Source: Oryzomicrobium sp. (GTDB lineage: Bacteria; Pseudomonadota; Gammaproteobacteria; Burkholderiales; Rhodocyclaceae). From it: a DNA stretch of 64,000 nucleotides. Positions 47,409 through 58,267 of the stretch are shown one piece after another. The notes under the pieces were generated by a model. That model saw only the letters and a list, made by a program, of their open reading frames with translations, made no database searches and had not been told where the DNA came from. Each line of letters opens with the position of its first letter. Position 1 is the stretch's first letter. The stretch is from assembly GCF_021287045.1 (NCBI RefSeq), contig NZ_JAJTBG010000009.1, forward strand, positions 62,001 to 126,000, read 5' to 3'. The translations under genes and the position numbers were made by a program.

Positions 47409-48110
47409 TCAGGCAAAAGTCACGGTCAGGCCACCGACGCCCTCGACCCGCCCCTCCAGGCGGTCGCCCCGGACCACGGCGGCCACCCCGGCCGGCGTGC
47501 CGGTGAAGATCAGGTCGCCGGCACGCAGCTCCACCAGAGTGGAGAGGTTGGCGATGACTTCGGGAATGGTCCAGATCATCTGGTTGAGATCGCCCCGCTG
47601 GCGCGCCTGGCCGTTCACCGCCAGGGTGACGGCCCCGGCGGACGGGTGGCCGATAGCCGAGGCCGGCGCCAGGGCGGACACCGGCGCCGATTGGTCGAAG
47701 CCCTTACCCATGTCCCAGGGGTGGCCCTTTTCCTTGGCCCGGGCCTGCAGGTCGCGGCGGGTCAGGTCCAGGCCGACGCCGTAGCCGAACACCTTGCCCA
47801 GAGCCTGGTCCACCGGAATGTCCCGCCCCCCGTCGCTGAGGGCCACCACCAGTTCGACTTCATGGTGCAGGTCCTTGGTAGCCGGCGGATAGGCCACGGC
47901 CACCGCTGCTGTGGCAGCGTCGCAGGGCACCACCGCGTCAGTGGGTTTGTAGAAGAAAAACGGCGGCTCCCGGTCCGGATCGTGGCCCATCTCCCGGGCG
48001 TGGTCGGCGTAGTTGCGGCCGACGCAGAAGACGCGGCGCAGGGGGAAACGGCCGGTGCTGCCGGCCACGGCCAGGCTGGGGAATTCGGGACGGGGCAGGA
48101 CGAAGCTCAT
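47409..48110 (-). CDS. Fumarylacetoacetate hydrolase family protein
   Basis: A 233-residue FAH-fold enzyme. VFCVGRNYADHAREMG is near residue 28. The metal-binding acidic residues are in LHHEVELVVAL near 82 and LDLTRRDLQ near 115. KGFDQSAPVS and TGTPAGVAAV near 205 complete the fold. Members act as acylpyruvase, oxaloacetate decarboxylase or related hydrolases; the short length is like YcgM/FAHD1. The exact substrate is uncertain. It is 57 bases after the Nif3-like gene on the same strand. Confidence 0.88.
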   Translation of the reverse strand: MSFVLPRPEFPSLAVAGSTGRFPLRRVFCVGRNYADHAREMGHDPDREPPFFFYKPTDAVVPCDAATAAVAVAYPPATKDLHHEVELVVALSDGGRDIPVDQALGKVFGYGVGLDLTRRDLQARAKEKGHPWDMGKGFDQSAPVSALAPASAIGHPSAGAVTLAVNGQARQRGDLNQMIWTIPEVIANLSTLVELRAGDLIFTGTPAGVAAVVRGDRLEGRVEGVGGLTVTFA

Positions 48111-48167
48111 GGGGGTTCTCCGTGGGGTCTTGGGGTGTTGTTGTGGGTCGGGCGAAAAAACCGGGAC

Positions 48168-48932
48168 TCAGACCGGGTTGTCGATGTCGACGAATTCCCA
48201 TTCCAGCCCGAACTGCTCCGCCAGCCTGGCGGCCAGGGCCTGGACGCCGTAGCGCTCGGTGGCATGGTGGCCGCAGGCCAGGTAGGCGACGCCGCTCTCC
48301 CGGGCCAGGTGCACCGTGGGTTCGGAAATCTCGCCGGAGATGTAAGCATCGGCCCCGGCAGCGATGGCGGCCTCCAGGTAGCCTTGGGCGCCGCCGGTGC
48401 ACCAGGCGATGCGGCGCAAAGGCTTGTCCTCGCCGACCACCAGCGGTAGCCGGTCGAGGGCCTGTGCCGCCCGCCCGGCCAGGCCGGACAGGGTCAACTC
48501 AACGTCGGGGCGGCCGATCCAGCCGATATCCTGCTCACCGAAACGCCCTTCCGCCACCAGGCCCAGGCGCCGGGCCAGCTGGGCGTTGTTGCCCAACTCC
48601 GGGTGGGCGTCCAGGGGCAGGTGGTAGGCCAGCAGGTTGATGTCGTGGTCGAGCAGCGTCTTGATGCGCCGCTGGCGGATGCCCACCAGGGCCGGATTCT
48701 CGCCGCGCCAGAAATAGCCGTGGTGCACCAGCACCGCGTCCGCCCCCCGGGCCACCGCCGCATCGAGCAGCGCCTGGCAGGCGGTCACTCCGGCGACGAC
48801 CTTGCCGATCCGGGGCCGGCCTTCCACTTGCAGACCGTTTGGGCAATAATCCTTGAACCGCGCCGCTTCCAGGGTTTCATCGAGGTAGCGGACCACGTCG
48901 GCGGTGGCCGCCGATGTTGTCGTCATCGCCAT
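48168..48932 (-). CDS. Nif3-like dinuclear metal centre protein (YbgI type)
   Basis: A 254-residue NIF3/YbgI-family protein that assembles into hexamers with a dinuclear metal site. CPNGLQVEG is near residue 30, VLVHHGYFW near 68 (metal His pair), LLAYHLPLDAHPELGNN near 98 and CGHHATERYG near 222 (metal His and Glu). Function is unsettled; GTP cyclohydrolase-like and peptidase roles have been proposed. A GGAGGT ribosome site six bases before the ATG at 48932 fixes the start. It is divergent from the DegS-like protease gene. Confidence 0.92.
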   Translation of the reverse strand: MAMTTTSAATADVVRYLDETLEAARFKDYCPNGLQVEGRPRIGKVVAGVTACQALLDAAVARGADAVLVHHGYFWRGENPALVGIRQRRIKTLLDHDINLLAYHLPLDAHPELGNNAQLARRLGLVAEGRFGEQDIGWIGRPDVELTLSGLAGRAAQALDRLPLVVGEDKPLRRIAWCTGGAQGYLEAAIAAGADAYISGEISEPTVHLARESGVAYLACGHHATERYGVQALAARLAEQFGLEWEFVDIDNPV

Positions 48933-49052
48933 CCGTACACCTCCGGACGTCCCCGCATCGTCGGGGCCCGCGTCCCCATCATCGGCGTGGAGAACGACTC
49001 CACCCCTCTCGCTGTCTTCATTTCATCCATCTCGTTTTTTCCCCACACGCCC

Positions 49053-50231
<1,179 letters not shown>

Positions 50232-50256
50232 GCCGAACTTCGCGGAGCCCGATTCC

Positions 50257-51063
50257 ATGTGCCAGCTACTCGGCATGAACTGCAACGTGCCGACCGACAT
50301 CTGCTTTTCGTTCACCGGATTCACCGCCCGCGGCGGCCTGACCGACATCCACCAGGATGGCTGGGGCATCGCCTTCTTCGAGGGCAAGGGCGTGCGCCTG
50401 TTCCTCGACCCGGAACCCTCGGCGGCCTCGCCGGTGGCGGAGCTGGTCAAGCAGTACCCGATCCGCTCGCGCAACGTCATCGCCCACATCCGCAAGGCCA
50501 CCCAGGGCCCGGTCGGGCTGGAGAACACCCACCCCTTCCGCCGCGAGCTGTGGGGGCGCTATTGGATTTTCGCCCACAACGGCAACCTGCTCGGCTTCGA
50601 CCCGGTGTTCACCGGCCCCTACCGCCCGGTGGGCGAGACCGACAGCGAGAAAGCCTTCTGCTACCTGCTCGAACGGCTGCGCCAGCGCCACGGCGACACG
50701 CCGCCCGGGCAGGACGCCCTGTTCGCCACCGTGGCCGAGGTGGCCCGGGAACTGGGGCGGCTGGGGGAATTCAACTTCCTGCTCTCCGACGGTCAGGCCC
50801 TGTTCGCGCATTGCTCGTCGCGCCTCACCCACATCGTCCGCCAGGCGCCGTTCGCCAAGGCGCACCTGACCGACGAGGACGTGACGGTGGATTTCAGTCA
50901 GTTGACCACCCCGGAAGACCGGGTGGCGGTGATCGCCACCACCCCGCTCACCGACGACGAGGTCTGGCATCCGCTGCCGCCCGGCTCCCTGTGGTTGTTC
51001 GTGGACGGCCAGGTGGCAAGCCGGGCCGACACCGTCCCGGCACCGCCAAAAAAAACCGCCTGA
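50257..51063 (+). CDS. Class II glutamine amidotransferase (YafJ-like)
   Basis: A 268-residue Ntn-type amidotransferase. The nucleophile Cys is at position 2 (MCQLLGMNC), exposed after Met removal. HQDGWGIAFFEG near 36, IAHIRKATQGPV near 75 and WIFAHNGNLLGF near 108 form the glutaminase site. Only the glutaminase domain is present, so the ammonia acceptor is unknown; relatives are annotated YafJ. It lies 25 bases after the protease gene and ends inside a terminator stem. Confidence 0.9.
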   Translation: MCQLLGMNCNVPTDICFSFTGFTARGGLTDIHQDGWGIAFFEGKGVRLFLDPEPSAASPVAELVKQYPIRSRNVIAHIRKATQGPVGLENTHPFRRELWGRYWIFAHNGNLLGFDPVFTGPYRPVGETDSEKAFCYLLERLRQRHGDTPPGQDALFATVAEVARELGRLGEFNFLLSDGQALFAHCSSRLTHIVRQAPFAKAHLTDEDVTVDFSQLTTPEDRVAVIATTPLTDDEVWHPLPPGSLWLFVDGQVASRADTVPAPPKKTA

Positions 51064-51078
51064 ATCAGGCGGTTTTTT
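51048..51078. terminator. Bidirectional terminator between the amidotransferase gene and tatC
   Basis: The stem 51055-51061 with 51067-51073 (ACCGCCT/AGGCGGT) is flanked by A-runs to the left and T-runs to the right, so it can stop transcription from both convergent genes. Both stop codons fall in or next to it. Confidence 0.9.
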
Positions 51079-51829
51079 GTTGGCTGTCGTCTTCCGCGTC
51101 CCGTCGGCTGCCGACGAAGCGGGACATGAAGATGCCCAGTTCGTAGAGCAGGCACAGGGGCACCGCCAGCATGAACTGGGACACCACGTCCGGCGGGGTG
51201 AATACCGCCGCGACGATGAAGGCGCCGACGATCACGTAGGGGCGGATGTCCTTGAGCTTTTGCAGGTCGACCACGCCCATGCGCACCAGGACGATGACGA
51301 TCACCGGCACCTCGAAGGTGACGCCGAAGGCCACGAAGGTGGTCATGACGAAGGACAGGTACTTGTCGATATCGGTCATCCACGCCACCCCTTCCGGCGC
51401 CACCTTGGCCATGAAGCCGAACACGGTGGGGAAGACCAGGAAGTAGGCGAAGGACATGCCCAGCAGGAAGAGCAGCAGGGAGGCCACCACCAGGGGCAGC
51501 ACCAGGCGCTTTTCATGGGAATAGAGGCCGGGAGCGACGAAGGCCCAGATCTGGTACAGCACGTAGGGCAGCGCGATCAGGAAGGCCACCATCAGCGCCA
51601 CCTTCATCGGCACCAGAAACACGCCGACCACGTCGGTGGCGATCATCTGGCCGCCCCGGGGCAGGCTGGCGATCAGGGGCTGGGCCAGGGCGGCGTAGAG
51701 CTCCTTGGCCCAGGGGAACAGGCAGACGAACACGATCACCACCGCCAGGATCGACCGGATCAGGCGGTCCCGCAGTTCCATCAGGTGGGAGATGAAGGAG
51801 TCTTCCTGGGGCTGCGACGTATCGCTCAT
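51065..51829 (-). CDS. tatC: Sec-independent translocase TatC
   Basis: A 254-residue inner-membrane protein with six helices that binds twin-arginine signal peptides. It starts with the family's ISHLMELRDRLIRSILAV (conserved Glu/Arg in the first cytoplasmic segment). Further signatures are YQIWAFVAPGLYSHEKR near 92 and FGVTFEVPVIVIVL near 160. It follows tatB after 54 bases at the end of the his-hinT-tat run. Confidence 0.97.
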   Translation of the reverse strand: MSDTSQPQEDSFISHLMELRDRLIRSILAVVIVFVCLFPWAKELYAALAQPLIASLPRGGQMIATDVVGVFLVPMKVALMVAFLIALPYVLYQIWAFVAPGLYSHEKRLVLPLVVASLLLFLLGMSFAYFLVFPTVFGFMAKVAPEGVAWMTDIDKYLSFVMTTFVAFGVTFEVPVIVIVLVRMGVVDLQKLKDIRPYVIVGAFIVAAVFTPPDVVSQFMLAVPLCLLYELGIFMSRFVGSRRDAEDDSQQKTA

Positions 51830-51883
51830 GGGCGCTCGAAAATCAAGAAGCGGGCCGGTCGGCGCGGGCGGGCCTGGTCAGGC

Positions 51884-52453
51884 TCAGCCCTTGGCGACCG
51901 GAGTTTCCGTGGGGGTGGAGGGCGACGGCAGGGGAGCGCCCAGGCCGGAGTGGCCTGCGGGGGAGCCGCCATCGGCCAGGATTTTGTTCTCGTCGGCGGG
52001 AGCTGGAACCGGAGCGATGGATTCATCCTCCGCCGGCGCCGCCAATGCCGGCGATGTCGACGATGCCAACGTTTCGGCGCTGCTGGCGGCGGCGATCTCG
52101 CGACCGGCCTCGTTCACGCTGGCGGCGGTCTCGGTCAGGGCGCCGGCCACGTCGTTGCCCGCCTGCTGCACATCGGCAAAGCCGGACTTCAGCTGCTGCT
52201 CGGCGTCGCGCAGGTCGGTGGTCAGCTTTTCTTCCATCTGCCGGGCCGACTCGGCCACCTCGGCCTGGAGCTTTTTCAACTCCTCCAACTGCATCTCGCG
52301 CTGGATGTCCGACTTCACGTCGGACACGTAGCGCTGCAGGCGGCCGAGCAGATGACCGGCGGTGCGCGCCACCTTGGGCAGGCGCTCAGGGCCGATCACC
52401 ACCAGGGCCACCACGGCGATGACGAGGAGTTCGGTAAAACTGATGTCGAACAT
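51884..52453 (-). CDS. tatB: Sec-independent translocase TatB
   Basis: A 189-residue TatB: one N-terminal membrane helix (FDISFTELLVIAVVALVVIG) with the family Glu in the helix, a hinge PERLP, an amphipathic helix and a long coiled, Ala/Glu-rich region. The last 60 residues are Ala/Pro/Ser-rich and likely disordered. It joins TatC as the signal-peptide receptor. The ATG at 52453 is the family start; an upstream in-frame start would add unrelated residues. Confidence 0.95.
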   Translation of the reverse strand: MFDISFTELLVIAVVALVVIGPERLPKVARTAGHLLGRLQRYVSDVKSDIQREMQLEELKKLQAEVAESARQMEEKLTTDLRDAEQQLKSGFADVQQAGNDVAGALTETAASVNEAGREIAAASSAETLASSTSPALAAPAEDESIAPVPAPADENKILADGGSPAGHSGLGAPLPSPSTPTETPVAKG

Positions 52454-52522
52454 AGGCAGTGCAGAGGGAAGTAAGGGGAACGAGGCGCCGCGCCCGCTAG
52501 GGGCCGGCACCTCCCTCTACGG

Positions 52523-52756
52523 TCAGGACTTGGTCTTTTCCTTGACCTCGCCCTCGATGGTCTGGCCGCCGGAGAGCTGCTGGGACGGCTGGGCGGGGGC
52601 GGCGGGGGCGCTGTTATCGCCTTCCTTCATGCCTTCCTTGAAGCCCTTGACCGCACCGCCCAGATCCTGGCCGATGTTGCGCAGCTTCTTGGTGCCGAAG
52701 ACGAGAAGGACGATGACCAGAACGATCAGCCAGTGCCAAATGCTAAAGCTACCCAT
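52523..52756 (-). CDS. tatA: Sec-independent translocase TatA
   Basis: A 77-residue pore-forming subunit: a short membrane helix ([15 protein letters not shown]), then the [20 protein letters not shown] amphipathic helix and a polar tail. Length and motifs are typical. An AAGGAGA ribosome site precedes the ATG; the gap to hinT is 11 bases. Confidence 0.97.
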   Translation of the reverse strand: MGSFSIWHWLIVLVIVLLVFGTKKLRNIGQDLGGAVKGFKEGMKEGDNSAPAAPAQPSQQLSGGQTIEGEVKEKTKS

Positions 52757-52767
52757 AGAAAGTCTCC

Positions 52768-53118
52768 TTAAAGTCGTTTGAGCATGGGGCCCACGGGCTC
52801 GGGGCCGCCAACGATGTGCATGTGCAGGTGCATCACTTCCTGCTGGCCGACGAGGCCGGTGTTGATGATGGTGCGGAAGCCGTCCGGGCTGCCGTTGTCC
52901 ATGGCGAGCTGCTGGGCCACCTGGAGCATCCGGCCCAGCAGCGGCACGTCGGCCGGCGTGGCCTGGGCCAGGGAGGTGATGTGCCGCTTGGGGATCACCA
53001 GGATATGTACCGGGCGCTGCGGGTGGATGTCGTGGAAGGCCAACAGGTCGTCGTCCTCATAGGCTTTCCGGGAGGGAATCTCCCCCCGCACGATCTTGCA
53101 GAACAGGCAGTTGTCCAT
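52768..53118 (-). CDS. hinT: HIT family purine phosphoramidase
   Basis: A 116-residue HIT protein of the HinT/HINT1 branch. It starts [13 protein letters not shown] and ends with the catalytic triad HMHIVGG in [10 protein letters not shown] (His-x-His-x-His). It hydrolyses AMP-amino acid phosphoramidates. Its place between hisE and tatA is conserved in betaproteobacteria. Confidence 0.95.
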   Translation of the reverse strand: MDNCLFCKIVRGEIPSRKAYEDDDLLAFHDIHPQRPVHILVIPKRHITSLAQATPADVPLLGRMLQVAQQLAMDNGSPDGFRTIINTGLVGQQEVMHLHMHIVGGPEPVGPMLKRL

Positions 53119-53147
53119 CGCAGTCTCTTGCTGTCTCGCCGGCCCTA

Positions 53148-53477
53148 TTACTTGGACACCGTCCGGGCCTTTTTCTCTTCAATGCCGGAGATGCCTTCCC
53201 GGCGGCGCATTTCCACCAGCACGTCGTCGATCGACAGGCCGGCGTGCACCAGCAGGACCATCATGTGGAACAGCACGTCGGCGGATTCACGCACGATGTG
53301 CAGGCGATTGCCTTCTTTGCCGGCCATGATCAGCTCGGCGGTTTCCTCACCGATCTTCTTCAGGATCGAGTCTGGACCCTTGGCCAGCAATTGGGCGGTG
53401 TAGGACGAGGACGGATCGGCGTTGCGCCGGGAGGTCAGGGTCTCGGAGATCCGCTGCAGCACTTCGTAGTCGATCAT
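53148..53477 (-). CDS. hisE: Phosphoribosyl-ATP pyrophosphatase
   Basis: A 109-residue MazG-like enzyme doing the second step of histidine synthesis (PR-ATP to PR-AMP). The helices carry [13 protein letters not shown] with the Mg-binding Glu residues and [14 protein letters not shown]. It is separate from HisI, as usual in betaproteobacteria. The ATG at 53477 overlaps the hisI stop by four bases. Confidence 0.96.
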   Translation of the reverse strand: MIDYEVLQRISETLTSRRNADPSSSYTAQLLAKGPDSILKKIGEETAELIMAGKEGNRLHIVRESADVLFHMMVLLVHAGLSIDDVLVEMRRREGISGIEEKKARTVSK

Positions 53478-53884
53478 TTGTAGATGTCCTTGGGGTTCTT
53501 CAAAACGGGATCGGCCGCAACCCAGGGGCCTTCCTGGCCTTCCAGCAGGTAGAAGAAGCAACTCTCCCGGCCGGTGTGGCAGGCGATGCCGCCTTCCTGG
53601 GTGACGCTGTAGAGGATCACGTCGCCGTCGCAGTCGGTGCGGATATCGCTGACCTGCTGCACGTGGCCGGATTCCTCGCCCTTGCGCCACAGGCGGTTGC
53701 GGGAGCGGGACCAGTACACGGCCCGGCCGGTGGCGGCGGTTTCCAGCAGCGCCTCCCGGTTGGTCCAGGCGAACATCAGCACCCGGCCGGAAGCGGCGTC
53801 CTGGGCAATAACCGGCAGCAGCCCCTGGGCATCCCAGACGAGGGCGTCCAGCCAGGGCAGGGTGGGGTCGAGGTCTTTGCTCAT
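53474..53884 (-). CDS. hisI: Phosphoribosyl-AMP cyclohydrolase
   Basis: A 136-residue enzyme opening the adenine ring of PR-AMP (third step). [15 protein letters not shown] is near 35. The zinc/magnesium motifs are [10 protein letters not shown] near 85 and [14 protein letters not shown] near 100, with the three conserved Cys. It lies 31 bases after hisF and overlaps hisE. Confidence 0.97.
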   Translation of the reverse strand: MSKDLDPTLPWLDALVWDAQGLLPVIAQDAASGRVLMFAWTNREALLETAATGRAVYWSRSRNRLWRKGEESGHVQQVSDIRTDCDGDVILYSVTQEGGIACHTGRESCFFYLLEGQEGPWVAADPVLKNPKDIYK

Positions 53885-53915
53885 GGCGGTTGCAGACGCA
53901 GAGGGGTCGAAGGGC

Positions 53916-54677
53916 TCAGAGCCTGACTTCGATGCCCCGCTCGCGCATGTATTCCTTGGCCTGGCGAACGGTGTATTCGCCGAAGTGGAAGATGGACGCG
54001 GCCAAAACCGCGTCGGCCCGCCCCTCGGTGACGCCGTCGGCCAGGTGCTGCAGGTTGCCGACGCCGCCGGAGGCGATCACGGGGATTTTCACCGCATCGG
54101 CCACCGCCCGGGTAAGACCCAGGTCAAATCCGTTCTTCGTCCCGTCCCGGTCCATGCTGGTGAGCAGGATTTCGCCGGCTCCCAGCTCCTCGACCCGGCG
54201 CGCCCAGTCGATGGCGCTCATGCCCGTATCGTTGCGCCCACCGTGGGTGAACACGGACCAGCGGCCCGGGGCCACCTGCTTGGCGTCGATGGCGACGACG
54301 ATGCACTGGGCGCCGACCTTGGCCGAGGCCTCGGCCACCAGGTCCGGGTTCTGCACGGCGGCGGTGTTCATCGACACCTTGTCGGCGCCGGCGTTGAGCA
54401 GGCGGCGCACGTCCTCGACCTTGCGCACCCCGCCGCCCACGGTGAGCGGGATGAAGACCTGCTCGGCACAGGCTTCGATGATGTGCAGGATGATGTCGCG
54501 CTGGTCGGAACTGGCGGTGATGTCGAGAAAGGTCACCTCGTCGGCACCCTGGGCGTCGTAGCGGCGGGCAATTTCGACCGGATCGCCAGCGTCGCGCAGG
54601 TCGACGAAGTTGGTGCCCTTGACCACCCGCCCGGCAGTCACGTCCAGGCAGGGGATGATGCGTTTAGCGAGCCCCAT
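53916..54677 (-). CDS. hisF: Imidazole glycerol phosphate synthase, cyclase subunit
   Basis: A 253-residue TIM barrel that, with HisH, forms IGP and AICAR from PRFAR and ammonia. It begins [19 protein letters not shown] with the catalytic Asp at position 12. [22 protein letters not shown] and [15 protein letters not shown] (second catalytic Asp near 132) follow. The ATG at 54677 is the family start. It follows hisA after 29 bases. Confidence 0.98.
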   Translation of the reverse strand: MGLAKRIIPCLDVTAGRVVKGTNFVDLRDAGDPVEIARRYDAQGADEVTFLDITASSDQRDIILHIIEACAEQVFIPLTVGGGVRKVEDVRRLLNAGADKVSMNTAAVQNPDLVAEASAKVGAQCIVVAIDAKQVAPGRWSVFTHGGRNDTGMSAIDWARRVEELGAGEILLTSMDRDGTKNGFDLGLTRAVADAVKIPVIASGGVGNLQHLADGVTEGRADAVLAASIFHFGEYTVRQAKEYMRERGIEVRL

Positions 54678-54706
54678 GGGGCACTCCGGTAAAGACGGTG
54701 CGCACC

Positions 54707-55456
54707 TCAGCGGCCCACGGTGGAAGCGGCGTCGGCGGCGGACTGGGCTTCCTTGAAGTTCAGGGAGCCGTCGTAGATGGCGCGGCCGGCGATGGAGCCG
54801 ACGATGCCCTCGCCTTCCACGGCGCACAGGGCCTTCACGTCATCGACGCTGGCCAGGCCGCCGGAGGCGATCACCGGAATGCGCAGGGCCTGGGCGAGCT
54901 TCACCGTGGCCTCGATGTTCACGCCGGACAGCATGCCGTCGCGGCCGATGTCGGTGTAGATCACCGACTCGACGCCGTAGTCCTCGAATTTCTTGGCCAG
55001 GTCGACCACGTCGTGGCCGGTCAGCTTGGACCAGCCGTCGGTGGCCACCTTGCCGTCCTTGGCGTCCAGGCCGACGATGATGTGGCCGGGGAAGGCGCCG
55101 CAGGCGTCGTGCAGGAAGCCCGGGTTCTTCACCGCGGCGGTGCCGATGATGACGTAGCTGATGCCGCCGTCCAGGTAGCGCTCGATGGTGTCCAGGTCGC
55201 GGATGCCGCCGCCCAGCTGGACGGGGATGTCGTCGCCGACTTCCTTGACGATGGCCTTGATGGCCTTTTCGTTGACCGGCTTGCCGGCGAAGGCGCCGTT
55301 CAGATCCACCAAGTGCAGGCGGCGGGCGCCCTGGTCGAGCCAGTGGCGGGCCATGGCGGCGGGTTCTTCGGAGAAAACGGTGGCGTCCTCCATCACACCC
55401 TGCTTGAGGCGAACGCACTGGCCGTCTTTAAGGTCAATGGCGGGGATGATCAGCAT
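54707..55456 (-). CDS. hisA: ProFAR isomerase
   Basis: A 249-residue TIM barrel isomerising ProFAR to PRFAR. The N-terminal [19 protein letters not shown] has the catalytic Asp at 8, followed by [19 protein letters not shown] and [11 protein letters not shown] with the second catalytic Asp near 132. It lies about 87 bases after hisH, the longest gap in this run. Confidence 0.98.
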   Translation of the reverse strand: MLIIPAIDLKDGQCVRLKQGVMEDATVFSEEPAAMARHWLDQGARRLHLVDLNGAFAGKPVNEKAIKAIVKEVGDDIPVQLGGGIRDLDTIERYLDGGISYVIIGTAAVKNPGFLHDACGAFPGHIIVGLDAKDGKVATDGWSKLTGHDVVDLAKKFEDYGVESVIYTDIGRDGMLSGVNIEATVKLAQALRIPVIASGGLASVDDVKALCAVEGEGIVGSIAGRAIYDGSLNFKEAQSAADAASTVGR

Positions 55457-55543
55457 AGATAGACGTGGACAAAGCAGTGAAACGGATGAAGAAAATGCCG
55501 GCGCGGCGGAACGATCGAACCCCGGGAGCCGGCAGCAGGAATA

Positions 55544-56185
55544 TCAGGGCCGCCAGGCGAGGAAGTTGGCCAGCAGCTGGAGTCCGTCCCGGGCGCTTTT
55601 CTCCGGGTGGAACTGGACGGCCACGATGTTATCCCGCGCTACCGCACAGGTAAAGGGGACGCCGTAGCGGGCGCGGCCGATCTCCAGGGCGCCATCGTCG
55701 GGAACGACGAAGTAGCTGTGCACGAAATAGAAGCGGGCATTCTGGGCGATGCCCGACCAGACCGGGTGGGGCGCCTGCTCCACCTCGTTCCAGCCCATGT
55801 GCGGCACCTTCAGGCGGCTGCCGTCGGCGGCCACCATGGCGGCATCGGGAAAGCGCCGCACCTGGCCGGCCAGGATGCCCAGGCCAGGCACATCGCCCTC
55901 TTCGCTGTGTTCGAACAGCATCTGTTCGCCAATGCAGATGCCAAGGAAAGGCTTGCTCGCGGCGGCGTCGATCACCGCCTGGCGCAGGCCCCGGGCATCC
56001 AGCTCGGCCATGCAGTCGGGCATGGCGCCCTGACCGGGGAAGACCACCCGCTCGGCGGCAGTGACCACGGCCGGATCGGCGGTCACCACCACGGAACGGC
56101 CATCGGCAACGTGCTCGAGCGCCTTCGACACCGAGCGCAGGTTGCCCATGCCGTAGTCGATGACGGCGATCGTGCCAGCCGGCAT
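55544..56185 (-). CDS. hisH: Imidazole glycerol phosphate synthase, glutaminase subunit
   Basis: A 213-residue class I glutaminase feeding ammonia to His[15 protein letters not shown] is near the start, the nucleophile Cys in [16 protein letters not shown] near 84, and the His-x-Glu pair in [10 protein letters not shown] near 195. I chose the ATG at 56185, which overlaps the hisB stop (TGATG); an in-frame GTG one codon earlier is the alternative. Confidence 0.97.
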   Translation of the reverse strand: MPAGTIAVIDYGMGNLRSVSKALEHVADGRSVVVTADPAVVTAAERVVFPGQGAMPDCMAELDARGLRQAVIDAAASKPFLGICIGEQMLFEHSEEGDVPGLGILAGQVRRFPDAAMVAADGSRLKVPHMGWNEVEQAPHPVWSGIAQNARFYFVHSYFVVPDDGALEIGRARYGVPFTCAVARDNIVAVQFHPEKSARDGLQLLANFLAWRP

Positions 56186-56772
56186 CACAGCACGCCCTTG
56201 GTGGACGGGGTCACCCCGGCCATGCGCGGATCGGGGCTGGCGGCCACGCGCAGGGCCCGGCCGAAGGCCTTGAAGATGGTCTCGGCCTGGTGGTGCGAGT
56301 TGTCGCCGCGCAGGTTGTCGATGTGCAGGGTCATGCCGGCGTGGTTGACCAGGCCCTGGAAGAATTCACGGATCAGGTCCACGTCGAAGCCACCGATCAT
56401 GGCCCGGGTGTAGGTCACGCCATAGGTCAGGCCGGGGCGGCCGGACAGGTCGATGACCACCCGGGACAGGGCCTCGTCCAGGGGCACGTAGGCGTGGCCG
56501 TAGCGGGTCAGCCCCTTCTTGTCGCCCCAGGCCTTGGCCAGGGCCTGACCCAGGGTGATGCCCACATCTTCCACCGTGTGGTGGGCGTCGATGTGCAGGT
56601 CGCCGTTGGCCTCGATCTCCAGGTCGATCAGGCCGTGGCGGGCGATCTGGTCCAGCATGTGGTCGAAGAAGCCCACGCCGGTGTTGAGCACGGATTTGCC
56701 CGTGCCGTCGAGATTGACCCGGACGGTGATCTGGGTTTCCAGGGTGTTGCGCGTGACGTCGGCTTGCCGCAT
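56185..56772 (-). CDS. hisB: Imidazoleglycerol-phosphate dehydratase
   Basis: A 195-residue monofunctional IGPD (no phosphatase domain). Both metal-binding repeats are present: [14 protein letters not shown] with [12 protein letters not shown], and [10 protein letters not shown] with [14 protein letters not shown]. It begins the minus-strand run hisB-hisH-hisA-hisF-hisI-hisE-hinT-tatABC. Upstream it faces hisC, which is reversed here. Confidence 0.98.
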   Translation of the reverse strand: MRQADVTRNTLETQITVRVNLDGTGKSVLNTGVGFFDHMLDQIARHGLIDLEIEANGDLHIDAHHTVEDVGITLGQALAKAWGDKKGLTRYGHAYVPLDEALSRVVIDLSGRPGLTYGVTYTRAMIGGFDVDLIREFFQGLVNHAGMTLHIDNLRGDNSHHQAETIFKAFGRALRVAASPDPRMAGVTPSTKGVL

Positions 56773-56870
56773 GGGAGTCTTGAAAAGGCTGGAGCGAGGA
56801 AAACGGGAAACATGCCGAAATCGGCAGAAACGTGGGTGATGATACCATTTCAACCTTGTTTCTACTTTTT

Positions 56871-56889
56871 TCCGGCGGCCCTCCGCCGG
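56871..56889 (+). promoter_or_regulatory. Hairpin in the hisC leader
   Basis: A perfect 7 bp GC stem (56872-56878 with 56883-56889, CCGGCGG/CCGCCGG) with a four-base loop, preceded by TTTTTT. It ends 18 bases before the hisC ATG. T-runs are on the wrong side for a plus-strand terminator. It may be a remnant of an older junction or affect hisC translation. Confidence 0.4.
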
Positions 56890-56907
56890 GTCGCGGTGGT
56901 CCCCTGC

Positions 56908-58014
56908 ATGAGCCAAACAAGCCGATTCTGGAGCGCCGTCACGCGCAGCCTGACGCCCTACGTTCCCGGTGAGCAGCCCAAGCTCGCCAACCTGGTCAAA
57001 CTCAACACCAACGAAAACCCCTACCCGCCCTCCCCCAAGGCCCTGGCGGCCATCGGCGGCGAGAACGGGGCGGACGCGGCCCGGCTGCGCCTCTATCCGG
57101 ACCCCAATGCCGATGCCCTGAAGGCGGCGGTGGCGCGTCACTTTGCCGCCCACGGCATCGCCGCCAACCAGGTGTTCGTCGGCAACGGTTCGGACGAGGT
57201 GCTGGCCCACGCCTTCCTCGCCCTGCTCAAGCACGACCGGCCGATCCGCTTTCCGGACATCACCTACAGCTTCTACCCGGTGTATTGCGGTCTGTACGGC
57301 ATCGAGTTCGAGAAGGTGCCTTTGGACGGTGATTTCGCCCTCGACCCAGCGCCCTACCTGGCACCGAACTGCGGCGGCATCATCTTCCCCAACCCCAACG
57401 CCCCCACCGGCCGCCTGCTGCCCCTGGAGGCGGTGGAACGCCTGGCCGCCGGTCAGCCGGACTGCGTGGTGGTGGTGGACGAGGCCTACATCGACTTCAG
57501 CGGCGACAGCATTGCCGCCATCCCCACCGCCATTGCCCTGGTCAACCGCCACCCCAACCTGCTGGTAGTGCAGACCCTGTCCAAGTCCCGCTCCCTGGCC
57601 GGGCTGCGGGTCGGCTTCGCGGTGGGCCACCCGGACCTGATCGAAGCCCTGGAACGGGTCAAGAACAGCTTCAACTCCTACCCGCTGGACCGGCTGGCGA
57701 TCGCCGGCGCGGTGGCCGCCCTGGACGACAACGCCCACTTCGACGCCACCCGCAAGGCGGTGATCGCCAGCCGGGACACACTTTCCCAGGACCTGGCCGG
57801 TCTGGGCTTCGACGTGGTGCCTTCCGCCGCCAACTTCGTCTTCGCCCGCCACCCGGGCCGCGATGCCGGCGAACTGGCGCAACGGCTGCGCGAGCGCAGC
57901 ATCATCGTGCGTCACTTCAAGGCACCGCGCATCGACCAGTACCTGCGCATCACCGTCGGCACCGACGCCGAATGCCGGAGCCTCGTCCAGGCCCTGGCCG
58001 ACATCCTCGGCTGA
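56908..58014 (+). CDS. hisC: Histidinol-phosphate aminotransferase
   Basis: A 368-residue PLP enzyme converting imidazole acetol phosphate to histidinol phosphate. [12 protein letters not shown] is near 35, [10 protein letters not shown] near 92, [11 protein letters not shown] near 157, the Asp in [12 protein letters not shown] near 193, the PLP Lys in [15 protein letters not shown] near 229 and the final Arg in YLRITVGT. It is transcribed opposite to all other his genes of the window. The ATG at 56908 has only a weak ribosome site. Confidence 0.96.
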   Translation: MSQTSRFWSAVTRSLTPYVPGEQPKLANLVKLNTNENPYPPSPKALAAIGGENGADAARLRLYPDPNADALKAAVARHFAAHGIAANQVFVGNGSDEVLAHAFLALLKHDRPIRFPDITYSFYPVYCGLYGIEFEKVPLDGDFALDPAPYLAPNCGGIIFPNPNAPTGRLLPLEAVERLAAGQPDCVVVVDEAYIDFSGDSIAAIPTAIALVNRHPNLLVVQTLSKSRSLAGLRVGFAVGHPDLIEALERVKNSFNSYPLDRLAIAGAVAALDDNAHFDATRKAVIASRDTLSQDLAGLGFDVVPSAANFVFARHPGRDAGELAQRLRERSIIVRHFKAPRIDQYLRITVGTDAECRSLVQALADILG

Positions 58015-58146
58015 TCTTCCGGCCCCGGGGCGGACGGCCGTCCGCCCCGCTTCCCCCGCCCCCCTCTACTCTCCGCACATCCCGCGCACGGATTCGCCTA
58101 CAAGCGGCGAAACCGTCACGCCGCCTTGCCGCGGCCGCGCTACAAC

Positions 58147-58252
58147 ATATTAATAATTTTCATGTAACAACCCGGCGAAAAACCGAAGGTCCCCGCCAGT
58201 CGCCGACCTTGCCGAAGCACTCGGCGGAAAACATGAAAAAAATTAATATATC
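58147..58252. repeat. Palindromic MITE-like element, copy B
   Basis: A roughly 105 bp non-coding element with A+T-rich inverted ends (58147-58165 and 58231-58249; 17 of 19 bases pair) and an inner CGCCGA/TCGGCG hairpin (58201-58206 with 58221-58226). Bases 58195-58252 align without gaps to 9324-9381 (44 of 58 identical); the GAAAAACC and AAGGTCC words to the left are shared too. It sits between the convergent hisC and chromate-transporter genes, 15 bases from the latter's stop. Confidence 0.7.
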
Positions 58253-58267
58253 GCCGGCACCACCCGG

